Source of the DNA: Monomorium pharaonis
Lineage: Eukaryota; Arthropoda; Insecta; Hymenoptera; Formicidae
Direction of reading: 5' to 3'
Length of the DNA stretch: 64,000 nt
NCBI RefSeq assembly: GCF_013373865.1
Contig: NC_050476.1
Location: forward strand, 2,154,501-2,218,500
Below are positions 14,710-27,445 of the stretch, in pieces. Below the pieces are notes generated by a model. That model had not been told where the DNA came from and did no database searches. It worked only from the letters and a program-made list of their open reading frames with translations. How positions within the stretch are numbered: the first letter of the stretch is position 1; each line of letters starts with the position of its first letter. A program made the position numbers and the translations under genes.

Positions 14710-15180
14710 ATGAATCCATTTCAAAAAGATCCTATAAAGTCTCTCATTTTTCGTCTTTTGCGACGTAAATACGTAACTGGTTTTAAAGAGACTTCAATAT
14801 GGTACGCAATAAAAATGTTGTGTAAAGGGAAGTTGGAAACCGCTGGTATAAAGCAAGAGGGAATAGATCAGAAAGAGGTGGGTATAGACAAGAAGCGAGC
14901 ACTGTTGCCTGGAGGCAAGCAGGTGCGCAGCATCCTATCGCTTCTCTTCAGCGACGACGCTTGCTCAACTAGCGAATCTGTTCGCTTCGTGTGTGCATGC
15001 CGTCTCTGTAAGAAGATGCACATCCACGACCGGGAGCATATTACGAGGTACAGGGCTTTTATGAACAGGGAACGTCCAAGTTTTAGGAAAATCAGGTCGG
15101 ATGATACGTACTCTTCGATAATTCGCGCTCTAAAGGCAATTTATTTTCGCGCTCACGTTGATAATAATAGGCGATTTTAA
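14710..15180 (+). CDS. Unassigned open frame, 156 codons, doubtful
   Basis: An ATG-initiated frame of 156 aa. It is less biased in composition than the other open frames in the first 20 kb. The product would be basic, with a C-x-C-x-x-C cluster (CACRLCKKMH) near residue 95. I recognise no domain and see no signal peptide or membrane segment. No neighbouring exon with matching splice phase was found. It may be a chance ORF, a lineage-specific gene or a remnant of a mobile element. I see no gene-like context around it. Confidence 0.12.
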   Translation: MNPFQKDPIKSLIFRLLRRKYVTGFKETSIWYAIKMLCKGKLETAGIKQEGIDQKEVGIDKKRALLPGGKQVRSILSLLFSDDACSTSESVRFVCACRLCKKMHIHDREHITRYRAFMNRERPSFRKIRSDDTYSSIIRALKAIYFRAHVDNNRRF

Positions 15181-18100
15181 CTAATACGGTAAGTGCCTGG
15201 TGTGGCGGTGCTTCCTAATAAAAAAAAAAGGGTAGAATTATATTATAACAGAGGCCGTTTTGCGTAAAGAGGAAAACGATCGTTAGACGAAGTTACGGAG
15301 TCTCTACGAAGAGCGCTACTTTATAAGTATCATTACATGCAGTTTAGCTTCAAACTTCAATTGCACCGTTGCGAAGGTATTTCGCTTAAACGAAACAACG
15401 TAATGTGTGAACTTACTGTGGTCAATCCAAACCTGTAAAACCGGCTAAGACGGCTTAGCAGAAGCGTAATGGCGGCTCGTTGCCGAGAAACTTGCTTGTC
15501 GAAAGGTCTCAATGGTAATACGATCACGGTATTTTCCGCAAATGTGGATTTCTATCGTCGATAAATCACGACACGCGACTTTTACGGACCGGCATATTAT
15601 CGAGATTTGATGGGGAACTGACGCATTTTGCGTCCAATTAAAGGCATAATTTTTTTCTTCCGTGAGAAATAAGAGGAAGCGCCATTTCCCGCTCGAAGTG
15701 CATCTCGATGCTTAATAATATTTTCATATCAATTATTAAATATGTTTTTAAATGTATTTTTTAATTCTACAAACTGCATGCCGATATGGCTAATGGGATA
15801 CTCTTTTAACTCGCGAGGACATTTATTTGCCCTTCTCTTTGCTTTATAATTCGAGAGGCGTTTTCGACATTTCGGCTGAAAGCAAGTCAGTCGACTCCGA
15901 ATTCTCGTCAAATAATCCGTCATTAAAATTTAAAAATAAAAAGAGCTCGGCCGAGCGTCGTCGCTCTCTGCTCCATGCAGATGTTCACGTCGTGAAGAAT
16001 ACGGAACGATGATAAATCTTACGACGAATTATTTTTTGGCTCGTCTCGCAAAAGAGAAATGACCTCTCTCTCCCTCTCCCACCCCCTCTCTCTCTCTCTC
16101 TCTCTTTTCTCGCTCTCGCTCTTTCTCGTTCTCCCCTGCCTCTTTCTACCTTTTCCTGCAGTCGTGAAGGAATCCGAGCACAACCGACAAACGGCGATTG
16201 CCGATTGTACCTTGGTGAAGTCGGCGCAAGAGTCCAGGTGCATTCTCCGCTGCGGGGCTGCGGGAAACCACAAACACCCGATGCAGCAGCTTCACCGCGC
16301 GCGCATCCTGAAAGAACGAACGAACGAAGGAGCGCAAGAGCATTATAAGAAGGCGAGCGAAAAGGGGAAGGAGGACGGAGAGACAGAGAACGAGAGAGAA
16401 AGGGAGCGAGGTGCCTGTAACTACGTCGTGCTGAAAACAAAAGCGCGTAATCGCGCCCTACCGGATAGAAAGAACCGTCGAGATAAATATCTAAAACGTG
16501 TTGCGCAAACTTTTAATTTAATGAATTAGGAAGACGAGTTAATCCATCGTCGCCGCGTCGCCGGACGTCGCCGTCGTCGGTGGGATGCATTAAAAACGCT
16601 TATTCAGCACTTCTGAAATCCATATACCATAGGTGGTGCAACGTACAACAACGGACGGGGAATCTCGTTCCCTCATCCCTTCACGTTTTTGTCCCCCGCG
16701 TTTTCTGTCGCGATGTCGCGATAAAAACTCGAAATCGTAAACGCTCGCCTTAGGTTTCTCTCTGCCCGCGTCGATTATTTTTTCGTCGGCTCGGTGTCGT
16801 CGCGAGATGAAGATATCGACGCCCGACGCGTTAACGCAGCCTGGTAATTGCCGAAGGGGAGGGGATGGACCATAAAACGAAAAACGTTAAGCACATACTA
16901 AAACCGGCAGATTAATAAATCGTACGGGGGCAGTGGGAGCAGCGACAGCGGAGATTGCGACGGAGGGACGTTGAATAATTTCCATCTATTAATCGGCTAT
17001 ATTTTTGCCGGCCATTGTGGCGGACGGATTGTTTATCTTCGAACCGCCTCTTCTCTCTCGGCTGTATCTTCGCGCTGATTTCGCTGCGCTAACAGGTTCC
17101 ACGGTCAGTCGGAGACGGCAAATTAGCCGCCGCCGGACGGAGCGCGCGGTTGGGAGGAGGAGAGAGATGGGGAGCAGAGGCAGATGCGGGATTCTTGGCA
17201 GGGTCAAACCCCCCGGCCATCTTCTGGTGCCGCTTATACCTCGCTCGGTCGCTCGCTCGTTCGCTCGCGCGCGCGCGCGCCCGCTCTGGTCTCTCCCCGC
17301 TTCCTGCGTTGCCTGCTCTGCTCCCAGTTCTCTTTCTCTCTTTCCTCCTGGCAAAAAATCAGCGTGTATGCGCGCACACGGAGAGAGAAAGAGAGAGACC
17401 GGTAGGATGAGAGGGCGAGGTAGATTGAGGAGGCCGAAGGGGGTGGGGTTTATATACGCAGGTCGGCAGGTAGGAAAGATACACGGCGGCAACCGGTTCT
17501 CCCCTTTTGCGCCTCCTTTGCAGACTCCGGTCGGGGTACACGTACAGGTTCCCCGAACCGGTCCAGGCCGGATCGCGTGTTGCTCGCGTGGCCGGACGCA
17601 GCCGAGGACCGGCGGAAGCGTCCGAGTTCCAGCATTACACACAAATTGCGCCATTACGTGTAATGGGGCTAGAAAAAAATGGGCGGATAGATCGTGCCGG
17701 ATGATGATGGCCGAGGGCCGAGGGACTGGCCGCGCGTACCGCCGCGCGGAAGATCGCGGGAACGAAGTCGCGCGCGCGCGACGCACTCGATTTCGTTCGA
17801 TTGCGCCAAACTGATCTCAAGTCGATACCGTACGAAGAAAGACAAAAAGTTTGCGAATGCTCCTTTGTACCGTGTCTCTCAATTCCACGCCTCGGACCGA
17901 GACGATCTCCTCTCGAGTATCTCTCGGCGCGCACGATTGGATATCCGCCGTTCTCAATCCGATCTCTTCCTCCGTCCGTCCGCATCCAGATTGCAGATCC
18001 CGTGCTTATTGATTTTAGCCGCTCGCGTTACACACACACCTGCCTACGTGCGCGGAATTTAAAGGAAATTAGCTCGTCTCGAATCTCCTTTTTTAAAGAA

Positions 18101-20674
18101 GGATTCGAGGAGCGCGCGCGCGCGCGCGGCAGCATCTCACCGCAGCGTGTATGTACCAGCGTCCCTCCACCGCTTCGGCGCCTCACCGTAATTTTCTGCA
18201 ATATAGTGCTATATCCTCTCGCTGATGTATTGTAACCGGTATCCTATCGAATCGAGCAGGTGGCTCGACGCGCGGGCTCCCTTATATTTTGACGATTAGT
18301 TCTGGACCCAGCTTCTTCTCGAAGGACGGACTTCGCTCACAACACCTTTCTCTCGGCCAGGGCCGCAGCGGCCGTCGCTTAATTCCCTCGCAAATGAGCA
18401 CCGCGAGATTACTCTAGAAATACATTTTTGTGTCGCCCCCCAAAAAATTGCTGCTTCGCACAAAGGAACGCCACTTTGTCCTTCTTCGTTAAACCTTGAA
18501 ATTTCTAAAATTCTATTCTAACGTTGAAGCTTTTGTAACTCGCCTGAAAACCGTAGCCCCTCTTGACCATCTCTTCAGCCTGCGTAATAAAATATAGTGT
18601 TCCCCGCTTTAATTAAGATACCACAATGTTGAATAATTCCGTAGCTTGCGCTAAATACCGAGAAATAAAAATTCCACGCTTCGTACGAAGCGGTTTGCTG
18701 AGAAAATACTTAAAACATGTCTTGAAAAAGGCATCAGAAGAAAATCCTTTAATTATCTTAAATATTGCTTTTTAAATTGTCAAAATTTAAACTTTTGAAG
18801 TGCTGAGCTATTAGATACATCGAGTATTAATTCGCTAATTTTAAAAATCAAGTGACTTACACTGATTGACTTGAATAATTTTTTTAAATTATTAACTCAA
18901 GTATTTATTTAACTTACAATTAATTAAATATATAAAATATCTGAACTTTCATTCATTATATATTTAGTGGTAGCATTAATAACCCTTAAAATATCATCAT
19001 GAATATTTCTCATCTGACCGACTTATGGAAAATAAGCAATTAAATCATAAATTTTATTTTTTCCAAAATAAAGTACAGACATTTGTCTTAAAAACTTAAA
19101 AATATGTTTATGAATTTTTTAATATTTTTTGAATTTGTTAACCATTTTAAACCGATAAAAAAGTGATCGGAATCGAGAAATTCATGACGATACCAAGAAG
19201 GTATCTCTTTCCACATGTTATCTTAAAAAGCTAAAGGAGATACGTTAAAGAAGATTGCATCTTTTTTAATATACTTTCGCGGATCTTAAAATTACCTCAA
19301 CTTTCTAATTTTCTTCATGACGCAAGTAACAGCTGAATTTATATAATCGTTTTCCAAAATGATCATAAAATATTAGGTACGTTCAAAAAATATATATATA
19401 ATATATGTGAATCGATATGCGTTAATTGGATCCATTTGTCATCGTCCCCTAAATTACGTAACTATAAAGAAGAGGTAATTGCAATCCGTGCAAAAGGGCC
19501 GTTATTAAGTGCCCTCGTAGGAGTATCCTGTCTCTACAAAAGTTTTACAATCGTTACACAATGGGATCCTTGGCGAAGACCCTGCGGAAAGAGCGCGAAG
19601 AAATTGAATTAAGCTAATGGATAGCGAGTAAGAGATTCTTGCTCGGCGCACGATGTGTTGATCGAGAGGATCGGGTCGGGACCGCTCGCACTTCGTGGAA
19701 CCCCTTCCTTTAACGGCGGCTGCGTCCCTGGGGACCGAGACAGCCGGTCATCCTGGTTGCGGCGTTGGCCGCCGGGTCGGCCGGACCCCGACGTCGACGG
19801 CGTAGCCTGCCTGCGCGTGCACTTGCCGCGAGGGAAAGGTGGATGGCCGCGACCTTGATGCGCGTGGTTCTCGCGTGCCCGAAGCTTCACGAGCCTCCGC
19901 GAGGACGGCCGAAGCGGCCACGACCGGCCGACCACGACCAACGCCTGTACACGGTTGTTAAATTATCTTCTCCGCGCGCTCTCCCTCCTCTTCCCCCCCC
20001 CTTCCCCCTTTCTCTCTTTGTCTTTCTTTTTCCTCTCATTCCCGACGGATCTCGCGTCTCCCTTCGGCTTCCTAGCGCGTTCATCCCCCTTCTCTACGCG
20101 TCGCGCGCCTCATCTCCTTTTTCTCTCCAGCCTCCCTTCACGCACTCTCTCGCGCATACACGCGCGTTCGCGCGCCCGTGCGTGAGATCTCACGGAAGCT
20201 GGAATGACTATCGCTACACTCGGCGCTCCTCGAGCCCCGGCTAGTTCTACGATAGGAGGACCGGTATCTCGACTTAACCGACCAGTCATCCGAGGCAGCC
20301 AGTGTCTCTCAACGTCGCGTCCGAATGTTATGAATTGCACCTGCGGTTAACCCCGAAGATTATCCCAAAACGCGACGCCTCTCGTGGTCCAGCTGCTGCT
20401 GGTAGAATCCACTTTCGGCGCTCACGACACTTCCCGAGAAAGCCGCGTCACGTTGGACCCCCCCTCCCTCCCACACATACACACACAATACATACACGCG
20501 CACAGATTGTCGGCAGATGTTTTGCACCTCCGAGAGGAATAATCGCAAATATTCTGCGCGCTGATTAAGAAACTGGAATATCTTCTAGTTATTAATTAGG
20601 GGATGACCACTCTTCATGATATATCTAGAAACGAAGATTATTTTAGAAACGGAAGACATTTATATGGCGCTTAT
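15181..20674. other. Non-coding region with CpG-rich blocks
   Basis: CpG-rich, low-complexity blocks lie at about 16.0-18.3 and 19.6-20.5 kb, separated by AT-rich DNA. Near 17.0-17.8 kb, frames of about 265 codons are open on both strands at once, which is expected of GC-rich sequence poor in stop codons. Pyrimidine-rich (CT)n sequence lies at 16060-16125 and alternating GC at 17260-17285 and 18112-18128. The blocks could be promoter regions of genes outside the window. No exon is recognisable. Confidence 0.45.
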
Positions 20675-20766
20675 CTAATGTATGCACATGTATTTAATTT
20701 CAAAGAATCTTTAAAATATTCTAATGTATGCACATTTGTTTCATTTCAAAGAATCTTTAGAATATT
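20675..20766. repeat. Tandem duplication, 2 x 46 bp
   Basis: Unit 1 (20675-20720) and unit 2 (20721-20766) both begin CTAATGTATGCACAT and end in AATATT. They differ at only a few positions. This looks like a recent local duplication and falls in no recognised gene. Confidence 0.85.
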
Positions 20767-21654
20767 ACGAGATATATACTGTGCAGGCGCCAATGTAGAT
20801 TATTTTTCATCTTAACTGTATCTTCAAAATACATTAGCATTTAAATGCTAATACCAGATTAATTTTTGTCAGATTTTGATACAAGATTTTGAATCTCGTT
20901 ATGAAGCTCATATTTTAATTTTTTAGTGAAATACCACGGCTTGGCGTCATTGGCGTCTTATTGTACCCTAATGAAATCTTCCTTCCAGAAAGATAAATAG
21001 ATCCAGCCAGCATGGCTCGGTTGTATTGTGGGTTGCTAGGCAGCCAGGGGACCATAAAACTTTTTTGACGGTCCATAACATGGGGGAACAAAGTCCTTTT
21101 ACGATCGTACATCCTTATCCGAAATAAATTAGACTGAAATAATGTCAAATAGGCGACATAATTTTTTTAAAAGATTCTCGAAATAAAAATCTGCGAGCTT
21201 GCTTTGAAATTTTTCGATAATATTCGTAACCGGATGCAAAATATTATTATCACAAAATATTTGTATTAAAAAAAAAAAAAGATTGCCATCGAAGTAGCGT
21301 ATCGAGTATTTTTAGAAACGAGTATTCCGCAGAAGCTCTAGAGCAAAGGACGGTGCAAAAACTCGCCGTCCTTGAATTCCATCAGGGCGCATATGTGCAA
21401 TTTCTTTGGCTGTAACATATTTTGACGTAGGATCGACATATTGATAGATGGCTATAGATATCATTGAAATAATATCGAATAACGTAAGGTTCAAATATAA
21501 AAGACTTATAGAAAATAAGAAAATATATTTTTTTTCCATTTCTCTCTTAAGTTTTCCTTCCTTCATTAATAGCTCTCGATTATAAATTACCTATAACTGT
21601 TTGTAAAATTTTTATATTACACAGACTAATCACGTTTCTAAGCGTAATAATAAC
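20767..21654. other. Intergenic stretch downstream of seipin
   Basis: AT-rich. Minus-strand frames of 77 codons (20915-21148) and 84 codons (21312-21566) are open but match nothing I know. There is no splice context linking them to seipin. Confidence 0.4.
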
Positions 21655-21660
21655 TTTATT
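21655..21660 (-). terminator. Poly(A) signal AATAAA of seipin
   Basis: On the minus strand AATAAA begins three bases after the seipin stop codon. If it is used, the 3' UTR would be only a few tens of bases. Later signals cannot be excluded. Confidence 0.5.
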
Positions 21661-21662
21661 TA

Positions 21663-23325
21663 TTATTTAATAGCTGAAGCGCTACTCGATGACTCGGCAA
21701 TTAATGTGGAAATTTCCTGGATATAGCTCGGCTCTCCCTTAACAAGTTTTTCCTCCTCTATACTCTTCTCCTCACTTTTGAGATCCGTTACGGATAATGT
21801 GTCTTCCTGAGATGATGTATCTGACACTTTAAAGGATGATTTTCTTATTAAGCCCAACGCATCGAATCATACGTTAAAATAAACATATTACAAAATAACT
21901 TACAGTCGGTTTTAAGATCGTTATCATCTATCTCGCCCTTTTCATAACTGAAATTTTCGTCCGAACTTTCCTCCTCGGTGCCGAAATGTATGTACGACAT
22001 TGTGCATACGAGCATTATGAAAAACAAATTTGTACCAATGCCAATACAGGCTGATAGAATGGGCCAATAAAACATCCAGTAACGTAATCCCGACAAGTGA
22101 GCATTTATCATGAGATTGGCGGAGTAAAATTCTATATGTCGTGATTGAATCTCAATAAAAATAATTGTTACCGGATGACTCTGAAATATTTGAAATTCAT
22201 CTCGATATTAAAGATCTCGATAATAACATCTCGATATTAAAGATCGCTTGTAAAACTATAAACTATAAGTTGTATTTTTAAAATCCTGCCAAGACTCTCT
22301 TACCTGATCCTCCTCAAAGTTGCCAAACAATTCGAGAACAACGTCTTGCTTCTCCTCAACACTTCCGAAAATCATCATAGGTGAAAATGTGAGAGTTGTA
22401 AGCGTATGTAACAGCGTGCTGCGGTAATGTAACATAGCTGGTTTGCACGTGTGGTCCACGAGGTATCCGTCACGACTTCGCAATTGCGCACAAACCATAA
22501 ACATACCTTGAGACAAAAAATTAACTTTCGATCGTGACATTCTTATAGACAGAAACGATTACACATCTATGATTGGAAACTTTACCGAGCTCTTTGTTCG
22601 CTGGTGATTCTGGCATCTCTAGATGTAGATTTACTTTGTACGGCTGACCTACCATCAAAAGCTGCTGTTTCTTGGTCAGCTGCACATGGGCTTGTGGAAA
22701 ACTGCAAATTCCTTTCTTCTCGTCGCACGATCTAAATATCGAGATTTAAATTTGGTTATTATTTAATATAACTTAGTACTGTTTATCACAATTTAATTTA
22801 ATTATCTTTATCTTTTATAGAAACAAACTTTATTAAATGTTCTACTGTTGAATTTCTATATAGACGAATGAAAGTTTGTGTAACAGGAGTCATTGTAACT
22901 CCCTAGAAAAACAATCAATATCATATATACTAGTACTGATGTATTCTACTCCATTTTTTATCAATATGATTATGTTGACGATTTAGTAGCGAACTTTAGA
23001 CTTTGACACCTTTGGAAAGCATGACGCGCCTGAGCATTACCGCTGTCATTATCATATATTTTTTGAAACGTAAATAGAACAGAATAACAAGTGAAACTTA
23101 CTTGAATTGTAAATGCACGGGACGCACGTACGACATGCTGGGCATGTAGGAGTAATAAAAGACCGTGTAAAGGAATATCGACAGCCAAACTATGAAGACA
23201 GTGCTAACGACGATGACACCACCGCGAAAAACTGTGTCTCTGGCAGACTGCACGCTCTGCCTGGTGGTCTTCCGCACGTTGAACCATCTCCTACCGATCT
23301 CACGTATCAATCTCGAGATCAACAT
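21663..23325 (-). CDS. Seipin (BSCL2 homologue), five exons
   Basis: Seipin is an ER membrane protein that forms oligomeric rings at ER-lipid droplet contacts and is needed for normal droplet formation. Exons in transcript order are 23325-23102, 22731-22586, 22506-22304, 22180-21904 and 21826-21663. All junctions are GT-AG and phases agree, giving 337 aa. TM1 lies at about residues 36-60 (GGVIVVSTVFIVWLSIFLYT). The lumenal lipid-binding fold follows, with PVHLQFK, GICSFPQAHVQL, QPYKVNLHLEMPESPANKELGMFMV and LHYRSTLLHTL. TM2 is at about 226-252 (LRYWMFYWPIL...). The tail is cytosolic, rich in E and S, and ends SASAIK. The fit to the family is strong. The start is uncertain: the frame stays open upstream of the chosen ATG to an in-frame TAA at 23407-23409, so a further 5' exon may add residues. 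The next gene upstream, a CRAL-TRIO protein, lies on the same strand. Confidence 0.92.
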
Positions 23326-23334
23326 TTTGCACAA

Positions 23335-25145
23335 TTGCTCCCAAAAACGCGCGCCAAACGTTTTTACGTTTTGGAAGACGTCAGCTATGCGCCCGACAGT
23401 TTGATATTACATAACGACGAATCAAATACCTATTGAATTGTTAATTTCTTTGCATAATCTCACTGTGTTGTGTTAATATGCTAATGTTGTCAGCCGGCGT
23501 TGCTCCGAGATCGAAAAATTGTCGAGTACGCGATCACACGAGACAAGACTGAGGGGATCGAGTGGCGTCGACTCAACAATGTTCGGCATCGCCAGCTGAT
23601 AACGGACCGAGTATCTCCGAGACTACGTGGATATCAGCAAGATATTTTGCTCCACGGCGCTCGGAGGATCCGCTAAGGTTATGTGCAAAATGAATGTAAA
23701 CATGATTTGACGAGCGCGTGAACCGTATGTGCATTACGATCCTGTAGATGCTGTAGAGGTCGAGAATTCCCACTCGAGTCTATTCTGATTCTTCCTTTTT
23801 CCCAAAGAATAGTCTTTATAGATGGCGTAAGCATTTTGTGACCCAGCTGGGCTAGTTAAAATATAATGAAAAAAAACATTGCAATGATTAGAAATTGCGA
23901 AATTGCGACTTCCATCGCGTTAAATTCTGACATTTTATTGATTTATAAGTTTGGATTTTTGCATTTCGAACCTTCGGACACAAAATTCTTTGTCTTTAAA
24001 ATTTTAGTTAGTGTCACCTTTTATCAGATTGTGTTTTGCTGATTCTGATATTGATACTTTGACAGTCTTTGAAAATTTAAATTTTGTCGGAAGGTTTTTT
24101 TTTAATGTCAATAATTACAAAATATCAATAATTAATGTACAGTCGATAATGATCCTGCCAACTTTACGGACCATAGATAATTATCCATGCCACTCGTATT
24201 TACCAACAGAAATTTTCCAACACAATACGCGATTTTTAGCTTTTATGTTTTGTTAAATAGATAATAAATAGATATTAATTTTGTTAATAAATAGATATAT
24301 CTTAATAAATAAATCTTAATAAATAGATTCATTTAAAAAATTAGTATCTATTATTATTATATTAATGTAGTTAAATTAATATATTAATATAATAATGTAA
24401 AAATTCATTATTTTCCGCAATTGTCAGCCTATTACAGAAATTATTTTTTACAACACTCTGTGTATTGTAAAAATTCGATATTTTATGCAATTGTCAGTTT
24501 ATTCTAAATTCATGTATTTACCCTCTTTACATTTATGTCAAGTTTCAATAAAATATGAATTTTCGAGTTCGCGAGGTTCCCTTGTTAGTGAATTGAAAAT
24601 TTTAAATTTGCAATTTATTATTTTGATGAAAAATTTTTCAGAATTTTATTACGACTTTTTAGAAATACTATATCGAGAAAGTCTACGTCTATCTTTCCAA
24701 GTTTTTTCATATGAGGCGGATTCCGAGTATCATATGAAGTGAACATTTTTGTGCTACTTTTTTAAAGTGTTATTTTACATAATTTCTGTTTTAAATTCAA
24801 AATAAAATTAATTTTTATTTAGAATTAATACGCAGTTCTGAAACGAAATAATGCACCCAGATAATTTGCAAGTAATTTTCAAATAGTTTTTATTAATTTT
24901 TTTAGAGAAGATTTTTAAGGAACCTTGGAAATAATCTTTAGTTTTTCTTATACATACATATTTAATTTCGGATAAATATGTAGAAAGGAGGAAAACTGAG
25001 GAGCAGATGACATCTCTTTTGAATTCAAGGACGCAATTATCCACGAGAAGTCATGCATGAGAATTAGAAAGCGTCACGATAATGACGCTATGCAATTTTA
25101 TTTTTGTCTTTAACTGTACATTATATCGGTAAGTAGCTTACGCTA
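23335..25145. other. Region between seipin and the CRAL-TRIO gene
   Basis: It should contain the seipin promoter and any 5' leader exon, probably in the CpG-richer part at about 23.45-23.80 kb. From about 23.8 to 25.0 kb it is AT-rich with AATAGAT-like degenerate repeats at 24255-24330. No coding exon is recognised. The 81-85 codon frames at 24.0-24.7 kb have AT-rich composition and no motif. Confidence 0.4.
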
Positions 25146-25151
25146 TTTATT
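25146..25151 (-). terminator. Poly(A) signal AATAAA of the CRAL-TRIO gene
   Basis: On the minus strand AATAAA lies about 40 bases after the stop codon at 25192-25194, a normal position for a short 3' UTR. Confidence 0.5.
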
Positions 25152-25191
25152 ACACCTGCACATTGCCCATAAACTAACCGACAATACTTAT

Positions 25192-27445
25192 TTACGCGTT
25201 TAAGATTTCATCGTAATGGTTTTTTGAATTCTCGATCTCATCCGACACGATTTTTTGACTCGTCATCTTTTTATTGTCTGGCGAATAACAGCGAAACAGA
25301 GCTTCCTCCTCCCGAAAATAACTTCGCAACTGATCCAGCTTCATGCTGTGCGCTTCTGAAAATTAAAACGATCAATATTAATGTACAATATTGATATTTA
25401 CCAAGTTAGTCTTCTATGAAGATTCTAATTCATAAAACGTGTTGTCGCCGATATCTCGACGCTATTTGCCGTTGCGCAATGTGTACTTACTGTGAAGGTT
25501 TGCGACATAGTCCAATTCCCCACCAAAGTCCTTCGGTAGACATTCGGGCGGTATATGAGGATACACGTCGGAGACGTCACCCGTGTAAAGGTGAAGCTAC
25601 GAAGGCGAGTGACGAAAGTTAAAGTCAATTAACTTGTAAACCTCCGACGTGACTGCACGTGTCGGATGCATATGAGACCATAAATGTCAACGTATTCATA
25701 ATGTTAATAGAAGTGCACAATTCACGCGTACAAATGCATGCATAGATATTTGATTATGTATAATACCGGTTCTTCTCAAATGAATCGATTAAATTAAAAT
25801 TTGATAGTCGAAAAAAGCATGGCGATTGAGAAATTTTCCAGCAAAATAAAATGTAATTAACTCACTTTGTTAATAAATAGATGTTTTATCTTATTCGCAA
25901 AGAAATTTTTCTTATAGTTCCATTAATTTTGATCTTTTTGTCAAAGTGATGCATGTATCGGTCGAAAATTAGAAGTCAATTTACCATTTCGTAAAACTCT
26001 CGCTTCATGAACGGTTTAATAAGCGCGAGCACCTTATCCATGAACCAGACTGCGTTCAGCACGTGCATGGCTTTGAGTCTCACCGGCATGGCTTCCTGCA
26101 GGTACTCGAAGAACCTGCGGATGCTGTTTATCGACAGTTTGGGCAAGTGACCGAGTCTCACGCCGTTCATGTCGAAGAGAAATATGTACCCGGGCGAGCA
26201 GCCGTTCGTGTAAAGGCTCCCGTCGATAGACATCAGCAGCAGCTTGATGCCGTCGTTGAATACGTACTGGGACGGCCGTGAATCCGCCAGCCGATGAAAA
26301 ATTATCCGATTACCGTCTCGATCGGGTTTGGGAAGCGTCACAAATTCCCTACAAACTCCCACAGTGAGTGAAACTTTTTTTTATTATATTGTAACTTTTA
26401 TAATAATAAATATATAAATATTGCAATTATTTTATAACTTATTAAAAGTTTAATAATTGTATCTAAAAGAACAAGAGTAGTATATTAGAATACTAGAACA
26501 AGAGTTGTATATTCAATTTCTCTGCTTTACATAACAACGGAATTTTTGGGCTGAACGAAATGAGAAGTGAGGAATAATTTAATTAACGCTGAGTACAAAC
26601 GTTATTAAAATCCGTCTTTGCGAGAGCTAGAAAAGGCAAGAAAGTAAAAGTAAAAGGATCCTCCTCGATCATAGCAGGATCGCGATGGTACCAAATGGAA
26701 CATGCCGTAGTTGTGCAACGTGGAAAAATTGCAGCGATAAAGATACCTAATGCGACCGTATTAGGTATCTTTATCGCTGCAATTTTTGCAAGGTACTATT
26801 GGCAGCCAGGCGCACAATTTGTATGCGCAGTATAGAATGGAGGGCAAAATGGATTGAAAGAGAAGAAGGCTTTGATCGGGGCAGAAAATCGTTCTTTGTC
26901 CATGTTGCAATCATCGCATCGGAAAACAAGCGTATCGAATAATACGTTCGTTAAGATGATCGTGTCGAATCGACGAACTCGACTCGCATAAATGAACGTT
27001 AAAGATTTGTTCGGGTTACCACCGCGATTTCCCATATCAACGTGAAAACTGTACATGCGTGACACGAGATAGATAAAACTCCCCTTTACTTGGGAAACAA
27101 AGCTTTTCTTTCACGTTATTTAATCTTTAGTTAAGCTACAAAGGTTTATCTATACATATTTAAGCGTACATACAAGGTTTTTAAAGAGTGTTGCAGATAG
27201 TCGAGGCTGATATCTCTATCACTAAAGAATTCCGGGACCGTGACTCGCATTTTGTAATAAATGTCCATGCATCGTTTCGTCGCTTCCATGTCGAAGTAAC
27301 AACTGTGCGCGAATAACGCCAATTGCTCCTCGGGAATTTTGGGAAGGCCTCGATCTTTCGCCCATTTTTGCAGATTCTCCAAAAGCTCGTCCGTGATCTC
27401 CGGATACATTTTTCGCGATTCGTCAATCGTGTGACCGAACTTCAT
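25192..27445 (-). CDS. CRAL-TRIO domain protein (alpha-tocopherol transfer protein-like), four exons
   Basis: A soluble carrier of small hydrophobic molecules of the CRALBP/TTPA/Sec14-like family; the ligand cannot be told from sequence. Coding exons are 27445-27174, 26348-25985, 25596-25491 and 25355-25192. Phases agree, giving 301 aa, the usual size for insect members. The helical CRAL-TRIO N-terminal domain is at about residues 14-60 (ITDELLENLQKWAKDRGLPK). The lipid-binding fold spans about 95-250, with GYIFLFDMNGVRLGHL, PVRLKAMHVLNAVWFMD and LPKDFGGEL, the last matching the family's LP-x-x-(F/Y)-GG signature. The ATG at 27445 directly follows an acceptor (TTTCGTAG|G), so an untranslated leader exon lies further upstream. 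Insects carry many members, so orthology is not assigned. Intron 1 holds a perfect long hairpin. Confidence 0.9.
26724..26787. repeat. Perfect hairpin: 28-bp arms, 8-nt spacer
   Basis: Arms 26724-26751 and 26760-26787 are exact reverse complements, separated by GCGACCGT. The core of the left arm is GCAGCGATAAAGATACCTAA. It lies inside intron 1 of the minus-strand CRAL-TRIO gene. I cannot tell from one copy whether it is a foldback from a transposon or repair event, or a transcribed small-RNA hairpin. Confidence 0.95.

Noticed and set aside
16989..17814. Overlapping frames of about 265 codons on both strands
   Set aside because: Both strands are open together in CpG-rich, low-complexity sequence. 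The predicted products are R/P/S-rich with no family motif, as expected by chance when stop codons are rare.
20915..21148. 77-codon minus-strand frame
   Set aside because: Composition is plausible, but no family, splice context or poly(A) signal supports it.
26796..27065. 89-codon minus-strand frame inside CRAL-TRIO intron 1
   Set aside because: No known domain, and the flanking exons splice cleanly around it (27174 to 26348, phase 2). It could be an old element remnant but cannot be supported.
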